Assembly: GCA_018370615.1 (NCBI GenBank)
Contig: JAGZAC010000034.1
Location: 1-10,849, forward strand
DNA length: 10,849 nt
Direction: 5' to 3'
DNA from: Clostridiales bacterium
GTDB taxonomy: Bacteria > Bacillota > Clostridia > Oscillospirales > CAG-272
Position 1 is the first letter of the stretch; the number at the start of each line of letters is the position of its first letter. Both the position numbers and the translations under genes were made by a program. Of the stretch, positions 1 to 4,638 are shown piece after piece. The notes below the pieces were generated by a model. The model saw only the letters and a program-made list of their open reading frames with translations, ran no database searches and was not told the DNA's origin.

Positions 1-25
1 CGGCTCTGCCGCCGGAGGGGTTGTA
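1..25 (-). repeat. Truncated hairpin-repeat unit (U0)
   Basis: Read on the minus strand this stretch begins with the family head TACAACCCCTCCG and runs off the window edge, so only the head and part of the first stem are visible. It lies head to head with the next unit, six bases away. Confidence 0.6.
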
Positions 26-31
26 TAGGAG

Positions 32-84
32 ACAATCCCTCAGTCAACTTCGTTGACAGCTCCCTTTACACAAGGGAGCCTTTT
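32..84 (+). repeat. Hairpin-repeat unit (U1)
   Basis: The unit has a head ACAATCCCTCA and a first stem GTCAAC/GTTGAC (43-48 with 52-57, loop TTC). A second stem GCTCCC/GGGAGC (59-64 with 74-79) encloses TTTACACAA, and a C plus a T run follow at 80-85. The form is that of an intrinsic terminator reading rightward. Nothing visible to its left needs terminating, but the window edge is close. It lies tail to tail with unit U2. Confidence 0.8.
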
Positions 85-773
85 TATTGTAAGCCTTCCC
101 TGTGGTGCAGCTCCGCAGAAGATGCCAGGGTGGTGCTACGGCGCAGCCGTGGCGGAGGGGTTGTACAGGGATACTCTTCCAGCCGCTTTTGTGCAATCCG
201 CTCCTCTTCCTGACGAACGTAATACGGTCCGGCAATCGCCCGTCCGTAAATACATCCCATCAGCAAAGGCAGAATCAGCAAAACAAACGCTGTCCACATT
301 CTGCCCCAGGACGCCAGAAAAAACATGCACAAAAACTGTGCCGGCAAAAAAACCGTGATAATCTCGGATAGCTTTTGATGGGTCTGCTTCCAAACCTCAG
401 GGAAATCTAATGTGGCAGGAATACGAATGCCAAACATATCATTCGGCTGACATTTTCGTGCTGCGAACCGAAATACGATGGAAAGAATCAAATAAACTGC
501 CGCAGTTATAGAAAACAAATCGATAACGGCATACGGCGCCAGCCGTCCCCAAAAGCAGACAAAGGCCGCAAGATGCAATAGCAGAAAGGCTGTGCGCATT
601 CCTCGCTTTTCCAAAACAGCATCTGCATATCTGTTCCAAAGAAGAAAAACTATAAACAAAAGTAGCTGCAGTAAGGGAATCAAAATAGCCCAAACATCAC
701 TTTTTTGGAAAAGCAGCAAAGCGACAAGGCCTATCCCATTGGAAAGAAACAAACCAATAGACAAAGCAAACAT
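84..773 (-). CDS. SdpI-family multi-pass membrane protein with a repeat-derived C-terminus
   Basis: This is a 229-residue integral membrane protein of the SdpI family. The founding member is the Bacillus subtilis immunity protein for the SdpC killing peptide, which also signals to its repressor. Hydrophobic segments lie at about 2-22, 27-46, 62-77, 80-102, 138-155 and 158-176. The diagnostic stretch FGIRIPATLDFPEVWKQTH (114-132) matches the family's G-x-R-x-P-x-T-L ... VW-x-x-T-H motif. The ATG follows AGGAGG (780-785, minus strand) at six bases, so the start is secure. A promoter of its own lies 63 bases upstream of the ATG. From residue 204 on, the protein is encoded by repeat unit U2. This tail is rich in Pro, Arg, Ser and Thr and ends in TAA at the repeat tail. 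The family core is about 200 residues, so the tail is an addition. The upstream gene is a membrane-anchored XRE regulator, a possible partner. Family membership is well supported; a role in immunity is inference. Confidence 0.85.
   Translation of the reverse strand: MFALSIGLFLSNGIGLVALLLFQKSDVWAILIPLLQLLLFIVFLLWNRYADAVLEKRGMRTAFLLLHLAAFVCFWGRLAPYAVIDLFSITAAVYLILSIVFRFAARKCQPNDMFGIRIPATLDFPEVWKQTHQKLSEIITVFLPAQFLCMFFLASWGRMWTAFVLLILPLLMGCIYGRAIAGPYYVRQEEERIAQKRLEEYPCTTPPPRLRRSTTLASSAELHHREGLQ
91..164 (-). repeat. Diverged hairpin-repeat unit (U2), inside a coding region
   Basis: On the minus strand the head ACAACCCCTCCG (164 downward) is followed by a first stem ACGGC/GCCGT with loop TGC. The usual second hairpin is replaced by a longer insert between CCCTGG and AGGGAAGGCTT. 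The unit is read as the last 26 codons of the SdpI-family gene. It faces U1 tail to tail. Confidence 0.65.
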
Positions 774-835
774 ATCCAGCCTCCTCTAACGATGCATACC
801 TACATTCTTCAAAGGAACTGTTCTACTTTACAATT

Positions 836-864
836 ATTGTACCACAGCCGATTTGCAAATGCAA
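836..864 (-). promoter_or_regulatory. Promoter of the SdpI-family gene with a palindrome over the -10 box
   Basis: On the minus strand, TTGCAT (859-864), a 17-base spacer and TACAAT (836-841) fit the sigma-A pattern, and TGG before the -10 gives an extended -10. A perfect 13-base palindrome, TACAATTATTGTA (829-841), covers the -10 box and the likely start site, which makes it a candidate operator. The -35 box lies directly after the stop of the regulator gene. Confidence 0.6.
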
Positions 865-870
865 CAGTTT

Positions 871-1461
871 CTACTGCTTCTTTTCCACTTTCTGCATCCC
901 CGCCCACAGCAGGATAATTACCTGGCCGGGGACGCCGATGACAAACAGCAGCCACAGATTCCAGGGAAGGCATGTGAGATATACGGCCCCCAGCAGCGTC
1001 CACATGAGCAGGGATATGTACACATAATTCCGCCGCCGCCTGCCCCATATGGAATTGAACACCAGTGCCACAATGAGGCTTACCGGCACCGCCCAGATAA
1101 AGGCGAGCCAGAGAGGTCCCTCTACCGGAGAAAAAGTTAAAAACACAAATACTGCCGTAGCAATCAGCCAAACCAGCGCCACTGCCAGAAGGGAAATAAT
1201 CAAATGCCGACGGCGCATGTCAGGGGCAGTGGGAAGCTTTTCTTTCGCATGCTCCTCCTGAAGGAGATAATCCACCGTAACGCCGAACAATGATGCGATG
1301 GACATCAGTACCCCGGCGTCCGGCATAGATGCGCCAGACTCCCATTTGGACACCGCCTTGTCAGAATACTGAAGCTTTTCCGCCAGAGCGGCCTGGGTAT
1401 AGCCTGCGTTTTTGCGCAAGGCGGCAATATTTGCGGCAACAATCCGCCGGATATCTTTCAC
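871..1461 (-). CDS. XRE-family helix-turn-helix regulator with a four-segment membrane domain
   Basis: This 196-residue protein has an N-terminal XRE/Cro-type DNA-binding domain (about 8-67). The typical core is visible: YTQAALAEKL, then DKAVSKWESGASMPD and the closing LFGVTVDYLL. A short linker leads to four hydrophobic segments at about 87-110, 117-138, 146-165 and 167-187, and a basic end. Such proteins hold a repressor domain on the inner face of the membrane and are thought to respond to envelope or peptide signals. The start is GTG, since no ATG fits. GGGAGG stands ten bases upstream on the minus strand, and a near-consensus promoter stands further up. The SdpI-family gene follows after 97 bases on the same strand, and no terminator is seen between them, so read-through may add to its own promoter. 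Domain assignment is firm; the signal and target genes are unknown. Confidence 0.9.
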   Translation of the reverse strand: MKDIRRIVAANIAALRKNAGYTQAALAEKLQYSDKAVSKWESGASMPDAGVLMSIASLFGVTVDYLLQEEHAKEKLPTAPDMRRRHLIISLLAVALVWLIATAVFVFLTFSPVEGPLWLAFIWAVPVSLIVALVFNSIWGRRRRNYVYISLLMWTLLGAVYLTCLPWNLWLLFVIGVPGQVIILLWAGMQKVEKKQ

Positions 1462-1500
1462 GCAGGCTGTCCCTCCCTCTACATAACTCTGTACTTTGTT

Positions 1501-1529
1501 ATTTTATCACAGTCCCCCGATCAAGTCAA
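1501..1529 (-). promoter_or_regulatory. Promoter of the XRE regulator gene
   Basis: On the minus strand, TTGACT (1524-1529), 17 bases and TAAAAT (1501-1506) with TG just before the -10 form a strong sigma-A promoter. The imperfect pair ATAAC/GTTAT (1483-1487 with 1498-1502) sits at the likely start of transcription and could be an autoregulatory site. That second point is weak. Confidence 0.75.
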
Positions 1530-1560
1530 CCGTGCAAAACCCCTGCCGTACAAGGAAACT

Positions 1561-1615
1561 CTACCGGCGGTAGAATTTCTTTTTGCATCTATCTACCTCT
1601 CCTCTGATTAGGTAG
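1561..1615. promoter_or_regulatory. Two inverted repeats built on CTACC, candidate operators
   Basis: CTACCG-G-CGGTAG (1561-1573) is a perfect inverted repeat flanked by GAAA and TTTC, which extend the symmetry with two unpaired bases on each side. Twenty bases on, CTACCT and AGGTAG (1593-1598 and 1610-1615) form a second, wider inverted repeat with the same CTACC core. They lie between the divergent regulator gene and the PAP2 gene. I find no clear -35/-10 pair for the PAP2 gene here. Confidence 0.35.
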
Positions 1616-1652
1616 GGTGACTTTTGGGAAAACTTGTGATACAGTCAAAACA

Positions 1653-1673
1653 GGCCGCTGTGTAAAAGCGGCC
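1653..1673 (+). promoter_or_regulatory. Hairpin just before the PAP2 ribosome binding site
   Basis: GGCCGCT (1653-1659) pairs perfectly with AGCGGCC (1667-1673). The stem ends two bases before the GGAGG at 1676-1680, so it could influence ribosome access. It has no T run, so it is not a terminator. Confidence 0.4.
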
Positions 1674-1689
1674 ATGGAGGTGCAATATA

Positions 1690-2352
1690 ATGCATACACA
1701 AAATACCCATAACCCACATTACACAGTATACGCTGGAGCCGTTCGACGGCGCCGCGCCATACGGCGCCGCAGAAAATGCGCCGATATTCTGGCGAAAACT
1801 ATACGAGTACTGACCACTGCCCCCATTTTGTCGCTCGGGTTGTTTACCGTTTTGTATTTTTCCGGCGGAGTTTTTGCCTCCCGGACAGAATATATAGTGA
1901 CCATTGCCCTGTTTACCTTGCTGCCCCTGGCCGCATATCCTCTGCAATACGTTCTTCCTTCCTTTCGCAGCCGCGGCAGAGAAGGACAGCGCACTCTGGC
2001 TATGATCATGGCCAACGTGGGATATCTGCTGAGTATGGTATACGCTATGGCCGCCGGAATCGGCAGCAGTCTGCTTACATTATATTTAACCTATCTGTTC
2101 TCTGGGGCCGCGCTGCTCATCATCAACAAGGCTTTCGGATTTCACGCCAGTGGCCATGCCTGCGGCCTGTGCGGCCCAGTGGCGGCACTGGTATATTTCA
2201 CCGGATGGCCCAGCCTGCTGGCGGGTGCGGTGCTGTTTGCGCTGTGCCTGTGGGGCAGCCTTCATATGGGGCGGCATACTATCCCCCAATTTTTTGCGGG
2301 AAGCGTTATTTCCGTGGCGGTTTTTCTGAGCCTCGCGGCATTGCTGCTGTGA
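1690..2352 (+). CDS. PAP2-family membrane phosphatase, HTxxQ variant
   Basis: This 220-residue membrane protein has about six hydrophobic segments (near 40-60, 67-88, 103-123, 125-146, 163-188 and 202-220) after an arginine-rich start (residues 19-29). Two motifs of the PAP2 lipid phosphatase superfamily are visible: ASGH (153-156) for the usual PSGH, and GRHTIPQFFAG (194-204) for GxHYxxDxxAG. His156 and His196 would be the general acid and the nucleophile. The third motif lacks its usual leading arginine and has Gln200 where Asp normally supports the histidine. From general knowledge, a GRHTxxQ form recurs in some PAP2-like proteins. The likely substrates are lipid or polyprenyl phosphates at the membrane, but the substrate is not readable here. 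GGAGGTG (1676-1682) stands seven bases before the ATG. The stop codon overlaps the first base of a repeat, and a neighbouring unit (U3) would serve as terminator. Superfamily is fairly sure, activity less so. Confidence 0.75.
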   Translation: MHTQNTHNPHYTVYAGAVRRRRAIRRRRKCADILAKTIRVLTTAPILSLGLFTVLYFSGGVFASRTEYIVTIALFTLLPLAAYPLQYVLPSFRSRGREGQRTLAMIMANVGYLLSMVYAMAAGIGSSLLTLYLTYLFSGAALLIINKAFGFHASGHACGLCGPVAALVYFTGWPSLLAGAVLFALCLWGSLHMGRHTIPQFFAGSVISVAVFLSLAALLL

Positions 2353-2398
2353 CAACCCTTCCGCTGCGTACCTCCGAGGGCAGTTGACAGGGGATTGT
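2352..2398. repeat. Degenerate repeat fragment at the PAP2 stop codon
   Basis: The stretch begins with ACAACCCTTCCG, a head-like sequence whose first base is the last base of the PAP2 stop codon. It ends with CAGGGGATTGT, a head in the opposite orientation. The middle is short and has lost the two standard stems. It looks like a collapsed pair of units. Confidence 0.5.
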
Positions 2399-2407
2399 TT
2401 CAGTTAT

Positions 2408-2460
2408 ACAACCCCTCCGACAGCTTCGCTGCCACCTCCCCTTACACAGGGGAGGCTTTA
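2408..2460 (+). repeat. Hairpin-repeat unit (U3)
   Basis: The unit has head ACAACCCCTCCG and first stem CAGC/GCTG (2421-2424 with 2428-2431, loop TTC). The second stem is CCTCCCC/GGGGAGG with loop TTACACA, followed by CTTTA. It is in the canonical form and faces U4 tail to tail. Confidence 0.85.
2435..2460 (+). terminator. Likely terminator of the PAP2 gene, supplied by unit U3
   Basis: CCTCCCC (2435-2441) and GGGGAGG (2449-2455) form a seven-pair GC-rich stem followed by CTTTATATT. It is the first strong hairpin with a T-rich tail after the PAP2 stop. The T run is short, so efficiency is uncertain. Confidence 0.55.
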
Positions 2461-2490
2461 TATTATGGTGTCTTCACTGGTACTACCCCA

Positions 2491-2509
2491 GGAGTTGCGT
2501 AGCAACTCC
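2491..2509. repeat. Perfect eight-pair hairpin between the two terminators
   Basis: GGAGTTGC (2491-2498) pairs with GCAACTCC (2502-2509) around a GTA loop. There is no T run on either side. GCAACTCC recurs beside another repeat fragment at about 4136-4143, so this may belong to a second, smaller repeat type. Confidence 0.4.
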
Positions 2510-2551
2510 CGCACTGGAGAATCTTACGTTAATAAGTCCCCCACAAAGGAT

Positions 2552-2578
2552 AAAAAGTCCCCCTTGTGTAAAGGGGGA
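2552..2578 (-). terminator. Likely terminator of the aminotransferase gene, supplied by unit U4
   Basis: On the minus strand a six-pair GC stem (2573-2578 with 2558-2563) is followed by CTTTTTATCC. This is a good intrinsic terminator, placed about 45 bases after the aminotransferase stop codon and in the correct direction. Confidence 0.7.
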
Positions 2579-2606
2579 TGTCTGCGTCAGCAGACAGGGG
2601 GATTGT
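2552..2606 (-). repeat. Hairpin-repeat unit (U4)
   Basis: On the minus strand the unit has head ACAATCCCCCT, first stem GTCTGC/GCAGAC with a four-base loop, and second stem TCCCCC/GGGGGA around TTTACACAA. CTTTTT closes it. Both stems differ in sequence from U3 but keep full pairing. It begins 16 bases after the aminotransferase stop. Confidence 0.85.
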
Positions 2607-2621
2607 TTATTACAAACTTTC

Positions 2622-3902
2622 TTATGAATTTCCAAGCAGCACCTTTTCCGCAGTCGCCTGGACAACACAAAGGCACAAGATATCGATTGCCTGTACCAAC
2701 GCATCATAGGACGGAAAAGTAGGGGCAATACGCAGATGCATATCTCCCGGATCCTTCCCATAGGGATATGTAGCGCCAACATCTGTAAGCTTTACCCCTG
2801 CGTCTGCTGCAAGGGCATACACGCGCTTTGCACACCCCGGCTCTACCATCAAATCAATAAAATATCCGCCCCGGGGCTCTGTCCACTGGGCAATGCCCCC
2901 AAGCTTCTCCTGAAAAGCGCGGATCACCGCCTCAAACTTGGGACGAATAATGGCGGCATGACGCCGCATGATTTCCCGTACGCCTTCTGCATCCCGCAAA
3001 AACCGAACGTGGCGCAGCTGATTAATTTTGTCCGGGCCGATGGTCTGTGCAGACAGATACGGCTTTATCTGCCGCAGATTGTTGTCGCTTGCCGCAAAAA
3101 GGGCAAGACCCGCACCGGAAAAGGTAACCTTAGAAGTAGACGCAAAATAGAAGATCTGATCCTCCTTGCCGTATTTCTTTGCGCTGGCAAAAATGTCGGC
3201 CAGGGGTACCACCTCATCATACAGCTCGTGGACCGCATAGGCATTGTCCCAGAAAATGCGGAAATCGTCCGCAGCACACCGAAGCGCCGCCATACGTTCT
3301 ACCACTTCGTCGGAATAAGTATATCCCTGGGGATTGGAAAATTTCGGCACGCACCAGATTCCCTTAATGCTGCTGTCCTCTGCTACCAGCCGTTCCACCG
3401 TATCCATGTCGGGACCCTCAGGAGTCATTTCTATCGGAATCATCTCGATACCCATGGTCTGACAAATGGTAAAATGCCGGTCATATCCAGGGCTGGGACA
3501 CAAAAATTTGATAGTTCCCTGTTTGCTCCAGGGCGCTTTCCCGCCATATACGCCAAAAAGCATCGCCCGCGCTACCGTGTCATACATCATGTTCAAGGAA
3601 GAATTGCCGCCGATAATAATGTTTTCAGCAGGAATACCTAAAACAGAAGAGAACAGCGCACGCGCCTCCGGCAGGCCCTCCAGATTGCCATAGTTTCTGC
3701 AGTCCAGGCCGTCCTGGGTCAGGCAGGAATCTCCCTTTACCATCTCCAGCATAGGGCTGGCAAGATCCAGCTGCTCCCGGCTGGGCTTTCCTCTGGTCAA
3801 ATCCAAGGATACGCCCTTTGCCTTCCACTGCGCCAGCTTCTCCTTTGCATCGTCCAGACACGCCTGTACCTCATCCCGTTTCATCTCTTCCATTTTATTC
3901 AT
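2622..3902 (-). CDS. PLP-dependent aspartate aminotransferase (class I fold, AspT/MocR-like subgroup)
   Basis: This 426-residue, probably cytosolic enzyme would transfer the amino group between aspartate and 2-oxoglutarate with pyridoxal phosphate. Fold-type I landmarks are in order: GGNSS (98-102) for the cofactor phosphate, NPQG (190-193), DNAY (219-222) for the cofactor ring, STSK with Lys258 as the Schiff-base lysine, and LRIAP with Arg391 as the carboxylate-binding arginine. Wording and length (DLTRGKPS near 34-41, YGNLEGLPEAR near 71-81) recall the family that includes the Corynebacterium glutamicum aspartate aminotransferase (Pfam alanine-glyoxylate/MocR-like), not the classical AspC group. 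AAGGAAG seven bases before the ATG supports this start; Met4 is a less likely alternative. The gene stands alone with a strong promoter and a terminator supplied by repeat U4. The divergent dehydrogenase/malic enzyme operon uses related four-carbon acids. Aminotransferase is certain, aspartate as substrate likely. Confidence 0.9.
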   Translation of the reverse strand: MNKMEEMKRDEVQACLDDAKEKLAQWKAKGVSLDLTRGKPSREQLDLASPMLEMVKGDSCLTQDGLDCRNYGNLEGLPEARALFSSVLGIPAENIIIGGNSSLNMMYDTVARAMLFGVYGGKAPWSKQGTIKFLCPSPGYDRHFTICQTMGIEMIPIEMTPEGPDMDTVERLVAEDSSIKGIWCVPKFSNPQGYTYSDEVVERMAALRCAADDFRIFWDNAYAVHELYDEVVPLADIFASAKKYGKEDQIFYFASTSKVTFSGAGLALFAASDNNLRQIKPYLSAQTIGPDKINQLRHVRFLRDAEGVREIMRRHAAIIRPKFEAVIRAFQEKLGGIAQWTEPRGGYFIDLMVEPGCAKRVYALAADAGVKLTDVGATYPYGKDPGDMHLRIAPTFPSYDALVQAIDILCLCVVQATAEKVLLGNS

Positions 3903-3974
3903 AATGACACTTCCTTACTTCCGCATTTTGCATTTTTTATGTTTGAAAATTTCAAAAAATATACAACATTACGT

Positions 3975-4003
3975 ATTATACGCCGAAAAATGAAAAATTT
4001 CAA
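3975..4003 (-). promoter_or_regulatory. Promoter of the aminotransferase gene
   Basis: On the minus strand, TTGAAA (3998-4003), 17 bases and a perfect TATAAT (3975-3980) form a strong sigma-A promoter. The -10 box lies in the palindrome CGTAT-T-ATACG (3972-3982). A second one, TTTGAAA-A-TTTCAAA (3942-3956), lies in the leader. Either could be an operator, though AT-rich palindromes also arise by chance. Confidence 0.8.
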
Positions 4004-4097
4004 TAGTTTTTCTTCAAAAATAAATTTTGATGCATTCTCCACAACATTTTATGAAGATGGAAAGGTATTTGCTATAAAAAGCACTGTCGACAAAATG

Positions 4098-4130
4098 GCT
4101 CCCCTTACACAGGGATCCCTTGTGGGGAGG
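4098..4130 (+). repeat. Repeat fragment with a modified second hairpin
   Basis: The fragment starts like the repeat's second stem (CTCCCCTTACACAGGG), but the loop holds an extra palindrome AGGGATCCCT (4111-4120) before the closing GGGGAG (4124-4129). There is no head and no T run. The rest of 4004-4228 is AT-rich or of mixed composition, without a gene. Confidence 0.5.
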
Positions 4131-4228
4131 AAGCGCAGCAACTCCGGGGGCATGAAGGATTGTGCTTTTTTCTGCAACAATGTTGTAGCGCCTTCCATAT
4201 GTGGGGGAGGTACTGGCATCTCATTCTC

Positions 4229-4283
4229 AAAAAGCCTCCCCTGTGCAAGGGGAGCTGTCAGCGCTAGCTGACTGAGGGGTTGT
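4229..4283 (-). repeat. Hairpin-repeat unit (U6)
   Basis: On the minus strand the unit has head ACAACCCCTCA and first stem GTCAGC/GCTGAC (4267-4272 with 4257-4262, loop of four). The second stem CTCCCC/GGGGAG encloses TTGCACA and is followed by GCTTTTT. It is head to head with U7, 17 bases apart, between two divergent genes where neither needs a terminator. Confidence 0.85.
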
Positions 4284-4300
4284 TCTCCTGTTACCCTTTT

Positions 4301-4360
4301 ACAACCCCTCCGTCATGGCTACGCCATGCCACCTCCCCTTACACAGGGGAGGCTTTATTT
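4301..4360 (+). repeat. Hairpin-repeat unit (U7)
   Basis: The unit has head ACAACCCCTCCG and first stem CATGGC/GCCATG with loop TAC. The second stem CCTCCCC/GGGGAGG has loop TTACACA, and GCTTTATTT closes the unit. The tail seeds a tandem array to its right. Confidence 0.85.
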
Positions 4361-4468
4361 AAAAAAGCAGTTCCTCCACCTTGCATGGGGAGGCTTTATT
4401 TAAAAAAAGCAGTTTTTTCTCTTCACTTGGGGAGGCATTTATTCAAAATAGCATTTGTACTGGGGAGG
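4346..4468 (+). repeat. Decaying tandem array grown from the tail of unit U7
   Basis: GGGGAGG recurs at 4346, 4387, 4429 and 4462 (steps of 41, 42 and 33). The first two copies share about 27 bases, GGGGAGGCTTTATTTAAAA and a following GCAGTT. The third keeps GGGGAGGCATTTATTCAAAA and GCATTT, and the fourth is only GGGGAGG. Similarity falls off with distance from U7. Between 4470 and 4583 I see only AT-rich sequence. Confidence 0.65.
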
Positions 4469-4583
4469 ATGAAGACATACTTCCCCTAGCTTTATATAAA
4501 TATTTGAAATATCTCACAAATACATTTTATATTTTTAATATAATTTTGTAAATCTTGTTCTATCTTTTCCAGCCAAATTGGTG

Positions 4584-4629
4584 TATAATGAATTAAAATG
4601 GGGGAGATTGGGATTCAATTACGAATTGA
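4584..4629 (+). promoter_or_regulatory. -10 box and leader palindrome of the dehydrogenase/malic enzyme operon
   Basis: A perfect TATAAT (4584-4589) lies 50 bases before the ATG, without a convincing -35 at 16-18 bases. An AT-rich stretch (4487-4555) lies upstream and could act as an UP element. In the leader, TCAATT-ACG-AATTGA (4615-4629) is a perfect inverted repeat that overlaps the first bases of the ribosome binding site GAGGA (4628-4632). It could be an operator or an RNA stem. Confidence 0.5.
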
Positions 4630-4638
4630 GGAAATACT

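Noticed and set aside
1776..2387. A 203-codon open frame overlapping the PAP2 gene in another frame
   Set aside because: It lies almost wholly within a gene with clear membrane segments and PAP2 motifs. Its translation is rich in Arg, Ser and Gly without any family pattern, and it has no convincing ribosome site.
2736..3641. A 301-codon open frame opposite the aminotransferase gene
   Set aside because: It is a mirror frame of a gene with all catalytic motifs, with no ribosome site and no recognisable domain.
2408..4360. The repeats considered as a CRISPR array
   Set aside because: Units are about 53 bases, irregularly spaced and in both orientations, with variable stems. There are no regular spacers and no cas genes.
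3939..4489. Open frames of 110 and 69 codons in the gap upstream of the dehydrogenase
   Set aside because: They consist of AT-rich leader and hairpin-repeat sequence, with no ribosome site, and their translations contain repeated repeat-derived segments.
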